A DNA stretch of 34,519 nucleotides from contig VBDQ01000029.1 of NCBI GenBank assembly GCA_005889075.1, positions 1 to 34,519 on the forward strand, given 5' to 3'. Below are positions 1 through 10,385 of the stretch, in pieces. The DNA is from Chloroflexota bacterium. GTDB lineage: Bacteria > Chloroflexota > Limnocylindria > P2-11E. Below the pieces are notes generated by a model. That model had not been told where the DNA came from. It saw only the letters and a program-made list of their open reading frames with translations, and searched no databases. Positions within the stretch are counted from its first letter, which is position 1, and every line of letters begins with the position of its first letter. Position numbers and translations under genes: made by a program.

Positions 1-872
<872 letters not shown>

Positions 873-877
873 GACAG

Positions 878-1186
<309 letters not shown>

Positions 1187-1198
1187 GGCCTGAGGAAG

Positions 1199-1873
1199 AT
1201 GACTGACGAGACGAAAGTCGAAGACCAGGACGGCGCGAAGACAGCGCCCGCCATCGCCAAACCGGTGCTGATCGGCCGGAAGGTCGGCATGCTCCAGCAC
1301 TTCAAGGAGGACGGCTCGGTCGTCGCGGCGACCGTGATCGCCGCCGAGTCGAACGTCATCACGCAGGTGCGCACGCGGGAGCGTGACGGGTATACGGCCA
1401 TCCAGCTCGGGTTCGGCCGCGCAAAGAAAAAGGAGCAGCTGTCTGGCGGTGAGCGCGGTCACCTCAAGGATCTGCCGCCGCTGCACGTGCTCCGCGAGGT
1501 CCGGGTCGACGACGTCGCCGGCTTCGCGACGGGGCAGGAGATCGGCGTCGACCGGTTCAACGCCGGCGACAAGGTGCACGTGAGCGGGGTCTCGAAGGGA
1601 AAAGGCTTCCAGGGTCCGGTGCACCTGCACCACTTCACTCGGGGCCCGAAGTCGCACGGGTCCGACCACCTGCGCCGGCAGGGCTCGGTCGGCTCGGGAA
1701 CGACTCCCGGCCGTGTGCTTCGCGGTCTCCGGATGGCGGCGCACCAGGGCGCCGATCGCGTGACCGTCCGCAACCTCGAGATCCTGCGGTCCGATCCCGC
1801 GCGCGCGCTGCTCGTCGTGGCCGGGGCCGTGCCTGGTGCTCGCAACGGGATCGTGATGGTGAGAAAGGCCTGA
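1199..1873 (+). CDS. rplC: 50S ribosomal protein L3
   Basis: GRKVGMLQHF..., VSKGKGFQGPVHLHHFTRGPKSHGSDHLRRQGSVGSGTTPGRV. Confidence 0.97.
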   Translation: MTDETKVEDQDGAKTAPAIAKPVLIGRKVGMLQHFKEDGSVVAATVIAAESNVITQVRTRERDGYTAIQLGFGRAKKKEQLSGGERGHLKDLPPLHVLREVRVDDVAGFATGQEIGVDRFNAGDKVHVSGVSKGKGFQGPVHLHHFTRGPKSHGSDHLRRQGSVGSGTTPGRVLRGLRMAAHQGADRVTVRNLEILRSDPARALLVVAGAVPGARNGIVMVRKA

Positions 1874-2829
1874 TGGCGGACAAAGAGAAGGACACCAAGA
1901 AGAAGGCAATCGCGAGCGCGCGCGAGAGGCGCACCGCCACGACATCGGCGGCGAGAGCGCCGACGAAGGGGAAGGCGACCGCGCCAGCGACCGCGAAGGC
2001 CAAGGTCGCGCCGAAGCGCGCGCCCAGGCCGAAGACTCCGGCCCGGCGCGCCGTCGCACGCCCGGCGACGCGAGTCGTGCGTCCGCGCGCGGCGGAGGCG
2101 CCACGCCCTCGGGAAGAGGAAAAGCGTGCAGAGCCGCGCCCGAAGATCGCGCCGCAGCCGCTGCCGACGGCGCCATCCGGGCACGCTCCGCTTATCGGAC
2201 CCGACGGCAAGGCGAGCGGATCGGTGGAGCTCCCCGCAGCGCTCGCGACGGCCGCGCCCCGGCGGGGCGTGCTGTTCCAGGCGTTGATCGCGTCGCTCGC
2301 CAACGCGCGCCAGGCGACGAGCGCGACGAAGAACCGCTCTCGTGTGGCGGGCGGCGGCGCGAAACCGTGGCGCCAGAAGGGCACCGGGCGCGCGCGCCAG
2401 GGATCGACCCGATCGCCCCAGTGGCGCCACGGCGGGGTGGTGTTTGGCCCGAACGGCCGCCGGTACGAGCAGCGCATGCCGGCGAAGATGCGCCGCGCCG
2501 CGTTCGCCGAGGCGATCGCGGGTCACGCCGCGAACGGCCGGATCCTCGTGATCGACGATCTCCGCTTCGACGGTGTCGAGGGGGACCGTCCACGCACGCG
2601 CGACATCGCCGGCTGGCTCGCGCGGGTGGGGGACACCGGACGAGCGGTGCTCGTGACGGCCGAGCGCGAGGAGCGCGTGGGTATCGCGGCCGCGAACCTC
2701 AAACGGGTCGACCTGCGCACGGCGGGGACCTTGCGGCTTGCCGACGTGCTGCGCGCCGAGACGATGCTCGTCCACCGCCCGGCCCTCGAGGTGCTCGCGG
2801 CGCGCGCGACGGTGGGAGCTCAGTCGTGA
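1873..2829 (+). CDS. rplD: 50S ribosomal protein L4 with about 100-aa basic/Ala-Pro-rich N-terminal extension
   Basis: Core NARQATSATKNRSRVAGGGAKPWRQKGTGRARQGSTRSPQWRHGGVVFGP; low-complexity N-terminus; ATG overlaps the rplC stop. Confidence 0.95.
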   Translation: MADKEKDTKKKAIASARERRTATTSAARAPTKGKATAPATAKAKVAPKRAPRPKTPARRAVARPATRVVRPRAAEAPRPREEEKRAEPRPKIAPQPLPTAPSGHAPLIGPDGKASGSVELPAALATAAPRRGVLFQALIASLANARQATSATKNRSRVAGGGAKPWRQKGTGRARQGSTRSPQWRHGGVVFGPNGRRYEQRMPAKMRRAAFAEAIAGHAANGRILVIDDLRFDGVEGDRPRTRDIAGWLARVGDTGRAVLVTAEREERVGIAAANLKRVDLRTAGTLRLADVLRAETMLVHRPALEVLAARATVGAQS

Positions 2830-3122
2830 CGATCAAAGGGAGCGCGGTGCTTCTGCGGCCGGTCATCACGGAGCGCTCGATGAGCGAAACGAACGGCGGC
2901 CGCTACACCTTCGCCGTCGCGAAGGACGCCACCAAGCGTGACATCGCCGACGCGATCTCGCAGTCGTTCAAGGTCGACGTCATCGCGGTGAACGTCATCC
3001 ACGTCCCGGGCAAGACGCGGCGTCTTGGGCGCCGCACCGGCACGAAGCCCGACTGGAAGAAGGCGATCGTCACCCTCGCCGAAGGCCAGCGGATCGAGAA
3101 GTACTTCGTGGAGGGCGTATAA
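2826..3122 (+). CDS. rplW: 50S ribosomal protein L23
   Basis: GTG start overlapping the rplD stop (GTGA); [21 protein letters not shown]...[30 protein letters not shown]. Confidence 0.93.
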   Translation: MTIKGSAVLLRPVITERSMSETNGGRYTFAVAKDATKRDIADAISQSFKVDVIAVNVIHVPGKTRRLGRRTGTKPDWKKAIVTLAEGQRIEKYFVEGV

Positions 3123-3183
3123 GAATGGCCACTCGTTTCACTCGTGGCCATTCATACGTGCACCTCCTTGCGGAGCTGCTGTA
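3123..3183 (+). promoter_or_regulatory. Structured rplW-rplB spacer: 10-bp hairpin plus a small hairpin over the rplB Shine-Dalgarno
   Basis: GAATGGCCAC (3123-3132) / GTGGCCATTC (3144-3153) perfect inverted repeat; CTCC (3164-3167) / GGAG (3172-3175). Confidence 0.5.
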
Positions 3184-4023
3184 ATGCCGCTGAAGCAGTA
3201 CAAAGCGACATCGCCGGTTCGGCGCTTCCGGCAGTCGGCCTCGTTCGAGGAGCTGACCCGCGGCAAGCGGCGCGAGCGCGGGCTCAGCGAGCGGAAGGTG
3301 CGCCACGCCGGACGCAATGCGCAGGGCCGCGTGACCACGCGGCACCGCGGCGGAGGCGAGAAGCGCTCGTACCGGCTCGTCGACTTCAAGCGGAACAAAG
3401 ACGGGATCCCGGCACGCGTGGTGGCGATCGAGTACGACCCCAATCGCTCGGCGCGCCTGGCCCTCGTGGTGTATCGCGACGGCGAGAAGCGCTACATCAT
3501 CGCGCCGAACGACCTGCGTGTTGGCGACACCGTGCTCTCCGGAGCCGATGCGGAGGCGCGCGTCGGCAACAATCTGCCGCTCGAGCACATCCCGACCGGC
3601 ACGCAGATCCACGGCATCGAATTGCAGCCGGGACGCGGCGCCCAGCTCGTTCGCGCAGCGGGGACATCGGCGCAGCTCGTCGCGAAAGAGGGCCAGTACG
3701 CACAGATCCGCCTGCCGTCGGGCGGGATCCGCGTCGTCCACGTGCGCTGCCGCGCGACCGTCGGACAGATCGGCAACGTCGAGCACGAGAACCGCAAGGT
3801 CGGCGGCGCGGGCCACAAACGTCACATGGGCTGGCGTCCAGCGGTCCGTGGCGTGGTCATGTCGCCGCGCGACCACCCGCACGGCGGCGGTGAGGCGAAA
3901 TCGCCGGTGGGCGGCATGGCGCAGACGCCCTGGGGCAAGCCGGCCATGGGACTCAAGACACGCAAGAACCCGCGGACGGATCGCTTCGTGACGGAGCGGC
4001 CGAGGAAGAGGAAGTCCAAATGA
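3184..4023 (+). CDS. rplB: 50S ribosomal protein L2
   Basis: ATG 3184; [15 protein letters not shown]...[21 protein letters not shown]...[22 protein letters not shown]. Confidence 0.97.
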   Translation: MPLKQYKATSPVRRFRQSASFEELTRGKRRERGLSERKVRHAGRNAQGRVTTRHRGGGEKRSYRLVDFKRNKDGIPARVVAIEYDPNRSARLALVVYRDGEKRYIIAPNDLRVGDTVLSGADAEARVGNNLPLEHIPTGTQIHGIELQPGRGAQLVRAAGTSAQLVAKEGQYAQIRLPSGGIRVVHVRCRATVGQIGNVEHENRKVGGAGHKRHMGWRPAVRGVVMSPRDHPHGGGEAKSPVGGMAQTPWGKPAMGLKTRKNPRTDRFVTERPRKRKSK

Positions 4024-4385
4024 GCCGCTCGGTCAAGAAGGGCCCGTTCGTCCAGCAGTCCCTCAAGGAAAAGATCGACATCCTGAACTCGCGCAACGAG
4101 AAGAAGGTCGTCAAGACCTGGTCGCGCCCGTCGGTGATCCTCCCCACGATGGTCGGCCACACCATCGGCGTCCACGATGGCCGCCGTCACGTGCCGGTGT
4201 TCATCACCGAGAACATGGTCGGTCACCGGCTCGGCGAGTTCGCGCCGACGCGGACGTTCCGCGGCCACGGGCGCGCGATCGCCGCCGCCGAGGCCGCCGC
4301 CGCGGCTGTCACACCCGCGGCCGCAGCGCCCGCGGCGGGCGCGGGCGCGCCCGAGCGCTCGACGAACGTGCGGGCGGGTGCTTGA
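4020..4385 (+). CDS. rpsS: 30S ribosomal protein S19 with Ala-rich C-terminal tail
   Basis: [19 protein letters not shown]...[18 protein letters not shown], then [23 protein letters not shown] tail. Confidence 0.96.
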   Translation: MSRSVKKGPFVQQSLKEKIDILNSRNEKKVVKTWSRPSVILPTMVGHTIGVHDGRRHVPVFITENMVGHRLGEFAPTRTFRGHGRAIAAAEAAAAAVTPAAAAPAAGAGAPERSTNVRAGA

Positions 4386-4386
4386 G

Positions 4387-4725
4387 GTGGAAGTGAAGGC
4401 GAGCGCCCGCTTCCAACGGCTCTCGCCGCGGAAAGCGCGGCTCGTGACAGACCTGATCACCGGCAAGAGCGCCGAGGAGGCGATCGCCATCCTCGAGCAT
4501 CTCCCGAAGGCGACCGCGCTGCCGCTCGGTCGGGTGGTCCGCTCGGCGATCGCGAACGCCGAAAATAACTTCAACCTCACGCTCGAGAACCTTTACGTGA
4601 AGCGCGCGATCGCCAACGAGGGGCCGCGTATGAAGCGCGCGTGGTTCCGGGGCCGCGGTCGCCGCGATCTCAAGCTCCATCGCCTCGCGCATCTCGAAGT
4701 CGTCTTGGACAGCAAGGAGAGCTAG
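4387..4725 (+). CDS. rplV: 50S ribosomal protein L22 (start uncertain: GTG 4378, 4387 or 4393)
   Basis: [30 protein letters not shown]...[12 protein letters not shown]...[14 protein letters not shown]. Confidence 0.93.
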   Translation: MEVKASARFQRLSPRKARLVTDLITGKSAEEAIAILEHLPKATALPLGRVVRSAIANAENNFNLTLENLYVKRAIANEGPRMKRAWFRGRGRRDLKLHRLAHLEVVLDSKES

Positions 4726-5237
4726 TGGGACAGAAGACGCACCCTGTCGGTTTCCGCCTCGGGGCGAAGCCCGGCGTGGTCATCGGCAAGGGCGGGGCGA
4801 AGGTCGAGGAGCTGCGCCAGGTACTCGGGAAGATGACCGCCAAGAACGTGAAGGTGAACATCTTCGAGATCCGCTACCCAGAGCTCGATGCCAATCTCAT
4901 CGCCGAGAACGTCGCTCAGCAGCTCGAGCGGCGGGTCAGCTTTCGGAAGGTCCTGAAGCAGACGGTGCAGCGATCGATGAAGGCCGGCGCGCGCGGCGTC
5001 CGGGTCGCGGTCGCCGGCCGTCTCGGTGGCGCCGAGATGAGCCGGCGTGAATGGGAGCGCGAGGGCCGCGTTCCCCTGCACACCCTGCGCGCGGACATCG
5101 AGTTCGGGCGCGCGATCGCGAAGACAACCTTCGGAACGATCGGCGTGAAGGCGTGGGTCTACAAGGGCGACGTGGAGCCTACGCCGCGTCAGGTCACCCA
5201 GCCCTCGACGCCCGCGCAGCGGGCGGCAGCAATCTGA
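4725..5237 (+). CDS. rpsC: 30S ribosomal protein S3, internally shortened (170 aa)
   Basis: GTG start overlapping rpl[17 protein letters not shown] then immediately [20 protein letters not shown]-terminal domain [22 protein letters not shown] region intact. Confidence 0.92.
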   Translation: MGQKTHPVGFRLGAKPGVVIGKGGAKVEELRQVLGKMTAKNVKVNIFEIRYPELDANLIAENVAQQLERRVSFRKVLKQTVQRSMKAGARGVRVAVAGRLGGAEMSRREWEREGRVPLHTLRADIEFGRAIAKTTFGTIGVKAWVYKGDVEPTPRQVTQPSTPAQRAAAI

Positions 5238-5680
5238 TGCTGCAACCGAAGCGGCTCAAGCACCGCAAGTTCCAGCGCGGGCGCATGAAGGGCGCGGCGC
5301 AGTCGGGGAACAAAATCACCAAGGGGGACTACGCCCTGCAGGCGCAGGAGCCCTGCTGGATGACCGCGCGCCAGATCGAGGCCGCGCGCCGCGCAGTGAC
5401 GCACCACTTCAAGCGAGGCGGCAAGGTCTGGATCAACGTCTTCCCCGACAAGCCGGTCACCAAGAAGCCGGCCGAAGTTCGAATGGGCTCGGGCAAGGGC
5501 GCACCGGACCATTGGGTCGCGGTCGTCAGGCCGGGCCGCGTGATCCTCGAAGTGGGCGGCGTCGACCGCGCGCTCGCGAAGGAAGCGCTGCGGCTGGCGG
5601 CCCACAAGCTCCCGATCAGGACGCGATTCATGGCGAGAGAGGAGGCGGTGGCGGATGAAGGACATGCGGCGGCTGTCTGA
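5237..5680 (+). CDS. rplP: 50S ribosomal protein L16
   Basis: [19 protein letters not shown]...; ...[23 protein letters not shown]; 147 aa. Confidence 0.97.
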   Translation: MLQPKRLKHRKFQRGRMKGAAQSGNKITKGDYALQAQEPCWMTARQIEAARRAVTHHFKRGGKVWINVFPDKPVTKKPAEVRMGSGKGAPDHWVAVVRPGRVILEVGGVDRALAKEALRLAAHKLPIRTRFMAREEAVADEGHAAAV

Positions 5681-5768
5681 CCAGGAGCTCGCGGATCAGC
5701 TGCGCTCGGCGGAGGAAGAGCTGATGGACGCGAAGTTCAAGCTCGCCACGCGCCAGCTCAAGAACTAA
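5655..5768 (+). CDS. rpmC: 50S ribosomal protein L29, apparently truncated (37 aa)
   Basis: [37 protein letters not shown] matches the N-terminal half of L29; position between rplP and rpsQ as expected. Confidence 0.8.
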   Translation: MKDMRRLSDQELADQLRSAEEELMDAKFKLATRQLKN

Positions 5769-5862
5769 GACCGAGAAGAAGACGCCGGCGAGGGCCGGTC
5801 GCGCCACGAAGGCGCCGCCGAAGGTCGCCGCGCGCGCGATCAAGGCCCCGGCCAAGGCCGCA

Positions 5863-6345
5863 GTGGCGGCTCGACCGATCGGACGGCGCACGGTGGCAAG
5901 GAAGCGCACCGCCGTTCCTGCCGCGGGCGCGCCCGAGGCCTTCACCTGGCGACGGCTGCGACGCAAGACCAAGGTCGGCGTGGTGGTCTCGGCGAAGATG
6001 GCGAAGACCGTCATCGTCGAGGTCGGCCGGCTTCGCGAGCACCCTCTGTACAAGAAGGTGATCCGCACCCGCAAGCGCTTCGCCGCGCACGACGCGAACG
6101 CCGAGGCGAAAGCCGGAGACCTCATCCGCATCCAGGAGAGCCGCCCGTTCAGCGCGACGAAGCGTTGGCGGGTGGTCGAAGTGATCTCGCGGGCGGGCGA
6201 GGCAGGCGCAGCTGCGCCGCGCGTGGCCGACGTCGAGAAGATGCTCGAGGCCGCGGAAGGCTCGGGCGAGCTCCTCGTGCGCGAGCGTGAGGAGCCGTTG
6301 GGGGGCGCTGCCCCCCAAGCCCCCGAGGAGCCCGAAGAGAAGTGA
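5863..6345 (+). CDS. rpsQ: 30S ribosomal protein S17 with N- and C-terminal extensions (first available start GTG 5863; coding-like frame continues upstream to about 5767)
   Basis: [73 protein letters not shown]. Confidence 0.9.
   Translation: MAARPIGRRTVARKRTAVPAAGAPEAFTWRRLRRKTKVGVVVSAKMAKTVIVEVGRLREHPLYKKVIRTRKRFAAHDANAEAKAGDLIRIQESRPFSATKRWRVVEVISRAGEAGAAAPRVADVEKMLEAAEGSGELLVREREEPLGGAAPQAPEEPEEK
6298..6326 (+). repeat. G/C palindromic repeat, copy 1 (inside rpsQ 3' end)
   Basis: TTGGGGGGC-GCT-GCCCCCCAAGCCCCC; near-identical to 17379-17405. Confidence 0.7.
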
Positions 6346-6710
6346 TCCGGCCATACACCCGTGTGCGCTGCGCGGACAACTCGGGAGCGCGGGAGCTCTC
6401 GGTGATCCGCGTGCTCCATTCGTCGTCCGGTACGACGGCCGAGATCGGCGACGTCTTCGTCGCCGCGGTGAAGAACGCGATCCCGAACTCGGGCGTGAAA
6501 AAGGGCGAGGTCGTGCGCGCGGTCGTGGTGCGCCAGACCAAGGAGTACCGGCGCAACGACGGCTCGTTCATCCGCTTCGACGACAACGCGGCCGTGCTCC
6601 TGAATCCGCAGGGACAGCCGCGCGGGACGCGCATCTTCGGGCCGGTCGCGCGCGAGCTCCGTGAGCGCAACTTCATGAAGATCGTTTCGCTCGCGCCGGA
6701 GGTGCTTTGA
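6342..6710 (+). CDS. rplN: 50S ribosomal protein L14
   Basis: [24 protein letters not shown]...[34 protein letters not shown] overlap. Confidence 0.97.
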   Translation: MIRPYTRVRCADNSGARELSVIRVLHSSSGTTAEIGDVFVAAVKNAIPNSGVKKGEVVRAVVVRQTKEYRRNDGSFIRFDDNAAVLLNPQGQPRGTRIFGPVARELRERNFMKIVSLAPEVL

Positions 6711-7051
6711 TGCCTGCTGGCCTTCGGCTGCGCAAGGGCGACGAGGTCGTGGTGATCACAGGAAAGGACCGCGGCAAGCGCGGTCGCGTGCAGGAAGTGC
6801 GGCCGGGTGACCTGACCGTGATCGTGGCCGGGGTGAACATCGCGAAGCGCCACACCAAACCGAACCCCTCAAAGAATCAGAAGGGCGGCATCATCGAGCA
6901 GCCCATGCCGCTCGGTCTCGGCAAGGTCATGGTCGTCTGCCCGCACTGCGGGAAGCCCACCCGTGTCGCGCATCGCGTGGACGAGGACGGCACCAAAGAG
7001 CGCGTGTGCAAGCAATGCGGCGAGGCGATCGTCGTGCAGGAGCCCAGCTGA
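6710..7051 (+). CDS. rplX: 50S ribosomal protein L24 (with CxxC...CxxC zinc-ribbon-like C-terminus)
   Basis: [23 protein letters not shown]...[31 protein letters not shown]. Confidence 0.96.
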   Translation: MPAGLRLRKGDEVVVITGKDRGKRGRVQEVRPGDLTVIVAGVNIAKRHTKPNPSKNQKGGIIEQPMPLGLGKVMVVCPHCGKPTRVAHRVDEDGTKERVCKQCGEAIVVQEPS

Positions 7052-7599
7052 TGCCGGCAGCCTTGAAGGAGCGCTACGACAAGAGCGTTCGGGAGGAGCT
7101 GCGCAAGCAGTTCAGCTATCCAAACGTGATGCAGATCCCGAAGGTCGAGAAGATCATCCTGAACATCGGCATGGGCGAGGCGATCGGGAACGCCAAGGCC
7201 ATGGACGCCGCGGCGGGCGACGTCGCGACGATCACTGGTCAACGCCCGATCGTCACCAAGTCGCGCCGGGCCATCTCGAACTTCCGTCTGCGCGTTGGTA
7301 TGCCGATCGGCCTCAAGGTCACGCTCCGCGGCGAGCGCATGTGGCATTTCCTCGAGAAGCTCGTGACGGTCGCGCTCCCGCGGATCCGCGACTTCCAGGG
7401 CGTTCCCGAGAAGAGCTTCGACGGCCGCGGCAACTTCTCGCTCGGCCTGAAGGAGCAGCTTGTGTTCCCAGAGATCGAGTACGACAAGATCGATCGTCTT
7501 CGGGGCATGGAGATCACGATCGTCACGACCGCCCGAACGGACGAAGAGGGTCGCGCGCTGTTGCGCGGGCTCGGGATGCCGTTCCGAGCCGCATCGTGA
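7051..7599 (+). CDS. rplE: 50S ribosomal protein L5
   Basis: ATG 7051; [19 protein letters not shown]...[25 protein letters not shown]. Confidence 0.96.
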   Translation: MPAALKERYDKSVREELRKQFSYPNVMQIPKVEKIILNIGMGEAIGNAKAMDAAAGDVATITGQRPIVTKSRRAISNFRLRVGMPIGLKVTLRGERMWHFLEKLVTVALPRIRDFQGVPEKSFDGRGNFSLGLKEQLVFPEIEYDKIDRLRGMEITIVTTARTDEEGRALLRGLGMPFRAAS

Positions 7600-7609
7600 G
7601 AGGTTGAAG

Positions 7610-7795
7610 GTGGCAAAGAAGAGCCTCATCCTGAAGTCACAGCGCCCGCCGAAGTTCAAGGTGCAGACCCACCATCGTTGTCAGGTCTGCGGCCGACCGC
7701 GCGGCTTCATGCGGAAGTTCGGCCTCTGCCGGATCTGCTTCCGCGAGCGCGCGCTCATCGGCGAGCTTCCGGGCGTGACGAAGTCCAGCTGGTGA
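7610..7795 (+). CDS. rpsN: 30S ribosomal protein S14, zinc-binding type
   Basis: GTG 7610; 61 aa with [25 protein letters not shown]. Confidence 0.94.
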   Translation: MAKKSLILKSQRPPKFKVQTHHRCQVCGRPRGFMRKFGLCRICFRERALIGELPGVTKSSW

Positions 7796-7811
7796 TCGAG
7801 AAGGGGAGCGA

Positions 7812-8312
7812 GTGGTGACCGAAGACATGCAGGTGGCAACCATGGAGCCAGCCACGGAGGGCGCACCCAAACCGGAGCGCGCCGCGCGCAAGCCCGCGCC
7901 GCCGAAGAAAGCGCGGCCGAAGACCGTCGGCATGCCGAACGACCCGGTCGCGGACCTGCTTACTCGGGTGCGCAACGCGGCAGGCGCACGACACGAGACA
8001 GTGAGCGTGCCCGCCAGCCGGATGAAGGCCGAGGTCGCTCGAATCCTCCGTGACGAGGGATTCATCGCTGGTTACGAGACCGGCGAACGCGATCTCGTGC
8101 TCAAGATGAAGTACGCGGGCAAGCTCCCCGCGGTGTCGGGTCTTCGGCGGATCAGCAAGCCCGGTCTACGGGTCTACGCGCGCAAGAGCGAGATGCCGCG
8201 GGTCCTCGGGGGGCTTGGCGTGGTCATCGTCTCAACCTCGTCGGGCCTCATGACCGGACGCGAGGCGGAGCGCAAGGGCCTCGGCGGAGAGGTCCTCGCG
8301 TATGTCTGGTAA
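7812..8312 (+). CDS. rpsH: 30S ribosomal protein S8 with about 40-aa N-terminal extension
   Basis: [14 protein letters not shown]...[12 protein letters not shown]...[21 protein letters not shown]...GGEVLAYVW. Confidence 0.95.
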   Translation: MVTEDMQVATMEPATEGAPKPERAARKPAPPKKARPKTVGMPNDPVADLLTRVRNAAGARHETVSVPASRMKAEVARILRDEGFIAGYETGERDLVLKMKYAGKLPAVSGLRRISKPGLRVYARKSEMPRVLGGLGVVIVSTSSGLMTGREAERKGLGGEVLAYVW

Positions 8313-8318
8313 CGAGCA

Positions 8319-8879
8319 ATGAGCCGGATTGGACGACTCCCGGTGGCGATCCCGAGCGGCGTCGATGTCAAGGTCGAGGGCCGCACCCTGACGGTCAAGG
8401 GGCCCAAGGGGCAGCTCGCGCGGACGTTCCATGACGACATCACCTTGGCTCGCGAAGACGGAAGAATCGCCGTCACGCGCGCGGACGACAGCAAGGAGAG
8501 CCGCGCGCTGCATGGCCTCACGCGGACGCTCGTCGCGAACATGGTGACGGGCGTCACGACGGGCTTCGCGAAGGATCTCGAGATCAGCGGCACCGGCTAT
8601 CGCGCGGTGCTCCAAGGAAAGAAGCTGCAGCTTTCGCTCGGATTCTCGCATCCGGTCGAGATCGATCCGCCGGCTGGCGTCACATTCACCGTGGAGACGC
8701 CGCAGAAGCTCAAGGTGTCGGGGATCGACAAGGAGGTCGTGGGCGAGATGGCCGCCAAGATCCGCAGACTGCGCGTCCCCGACCCGTACAAGGCGAAGGG
8801 CATCAAGTACGCGGGCGAGTACATCCGGCGCAAGGCCGGCAAGGCCGGCAAGGTCGGCGCTGCAGCGGGGAAGGCGTAA
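8319..8879 (+). CDS. rplF: 50S ribosomal protein L6
   Basis: [17 protein letters not shown]...VKGPKGQL...[27 protein letters not shown]. Confidence 0.97.
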   Translation: MSRIGRLPVAIPSGVDVKVEGRTLTVKGPKGQLARTFHDDITLAREDGRIAVTRADDSKESRALHGLTRTLVANMVTGVTTGFAKDLEISGTGYRAVLQGKKLQLSLGFSHPVEIDPPAGVTFTVETPQKLKVSGIDKEVVGEMAAKIRRLRVPDPYKAKGIKYAGEYIRRKAGKAGKVGAAAGKA

Positions 8880-9232
8880 TGGCACGCGAGTCGAGGCGCG
8901 AGGGGCGCGGGCGGCGCCACGAGCGCGTCCGCGAGAAGATCCGCGGCAGCGCGAGTCGTCCACGGCTCGCCGTCTTCCGATCGCTCGTGCACATCTATGC
9001 GCAGCTCATCGACGACGATGCCGGCGCGACGCTCGTCACCGCCTCCAGCGTCAATGCCAAGGAGATCAAAGCGAGCAAGAGCGAGCGCGCCAAGGCGGTC
9101 GGCACGACGCTGGGAGAGCGGGCAAAGGCGAAAGGCATCGGCGTGGCCGTGTTCGACCGCGGTGGCTACCGCTACCACGGGCGCGTCAAGGCTCTGGCCG
9201 ACGCGGCCCGCGCCGCCGGGCTCAAGTTCTAG
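8879..9232 (+). CDS. rplR: 50S ribosomal protein L18
   Basis: [29 protein letters not shown]...[29 protein letters not shown]. Confidence 0.96.
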   Translation: MARESRREGRGRRHERVREKIRGSASRPRLAVFRSLVHIYAQLIDDDAGATLVTASSVNAKEIKASKSERAKAVGTTLGERAKAKGIGVAVFDRGGYRYHGRVKALADAARAAGLKF

Positions 9233-9246
9233 GAATAGGGAGCGAG

Positions 9247-9753
9247 ATGGCCAAGATCGACGCCAGCCGATTGGAGCTGACCGAGCGGGTCGTCCAGATC
9301 AACCGCGTGTCCAAGGTCGTGAAGGGTGGACGGCGGTTCTCGTTCTCGGCGATCGTCGTCGTCGGAGACGGGCGCGGTCACGTCGGTGCGGGACTTGGGA
9401 AGGCCGATGAGGTCCCGGGCGCGATCACCAAGGGCCGCGAGGACGCCAAGAAGCACGTCATCGAGGTTCCCCTCGTGGACCGTACGATTCCGCACCGCGT
9501 GGTCGCCGACTTCGGCGCGGCACGGGTGATCCTTCGTCCCGCGTCGAAGGGCACGGGCGTCATCGCCGGCGGATCGGTGCGGGCGGTCGTGGAATCGGCG
9601 GGGATCAGCGACATCCTCTCAAAGTCGCTCGGCAGCAGCAATCCGGTGAACGTCGTGATGGCGACGATGAAGGCGCTCGGCGAGCTGCGTTCGGCGCAGA
9701 CGGTCCGCCAGATGCGCGGCATCGCGCGCCGCGAGCCAGAGGCGGCGACGTGA
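9247..9753 (+). CDS. rpsE: 30S ribosomal protein S5
   Basis: [35 protein letters not shown]...ATMKAL. Confidence 0.97.
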   Translation: MAKIDASRLELTERVVQINRVSKVVKGGRRFSFSAIVVVGDGRGHVGAGLGKADEVPGAITKGREDAKKHVIEVPLVDRTIPHRVVADFGAARVILRPASKGTGVIAGGSVRAVVESAGISDILSKSLGSSNPVNVVMATMKALGELRSAQTVRQMRGIARREPEAAT

Positions 9754-9932
9754 CCCGTGTCGAGATCCGCCAGCGGCGGAGCGCGATCGGGGAGAAGGTG
9801 AGCGCCCGGCGGACCCTGGGCGCGCTCGGCCTGCGGCGGACCGGTCAGATCGTGTCGCACGACGACACGCCGGCGTTACGCGGCAAGCTCCGCCGTGTCG
9901 CGCATCTCGTCGAGATAAAGGAGTCGCGCTGA
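9750..9932 (+). CDS. rpmD: 50S ribosomal protein L30
   Basis: 60 aa, [51 protein letters not shown]; between rpsE and rplO. Confidence 0.93.
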   Translation: MTRVEIRQRRSAIGEKVSARRTLGALGLRRTGQIVSHDDTPALRGKLRRVAHLVEIKESR

Positions 9933-10381
9933 TGCGCCAGCACGACGTTCGTCCTCAGCGCGGAGCGCGCAAGCCGCGCCGGCGTCTCGGGCGGGGCACC
10001 GCCCAGGGACAGGGCAAGACCGCGGGTCGCGGAACGAAGGGTCAGCTCGCACGCACCGGACCGGGCCTTCCGGGCTGGTTCGAGGGTGGACAGACGCCGC
10101 TCCACATGCGCGTGCCCAAGCTTCGCGGTTTCAAGAACCGTTTTCGCGAGCACTTCGTCGCGGTGAACGTCGGGCGGCTCGCGGACTACGCGGCGGAAGG
10201 CCGCGTCTCACCCGACACGCTCGCCGCGAAAGGCCTCGTCGGCAAGGATGCGCGCATCAAGGTCCTGGGCGAGGGTGAGCTCCAGGCCAAGCTCGAGGTA
10301 CACGCGCATGCGGTGTCAGCGACGGCGCGGCAAAAGATCGAGTCGGCCGGCGGCTCCATCGTGATCATTCGCCCCGAATAG
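9932..10381 (+). CDS. rplO: 50S ribosomal protein L15
   Basis: GRGTAQGQGKTAGRGTKGQLAR...PGWFEGGQTPLHMRVPKLRGFKN. Confidence 0.95.
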   Translation: MRQHDVRPQRGARKPRRRLGRGTAQGQGKTAGRGTKGQLARTGPGLPGWFEGGQTPLHMRVPKLRGFKNRFREHFVAVNVGRLADYAAEGRVSPDTLAAKGLVGKDARIKVLGEGELQAKLEVHAHAVSATARQKIESAGGSIVIIRPE

Positions 10382-10385
10382 CGAC

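Noticed and set aside
3123-3153. Rho-independent terminator between rplW and rplB
   Set aside because: Strong stem but no T-tract after it (ATACGTGC), and it lies within an operon.
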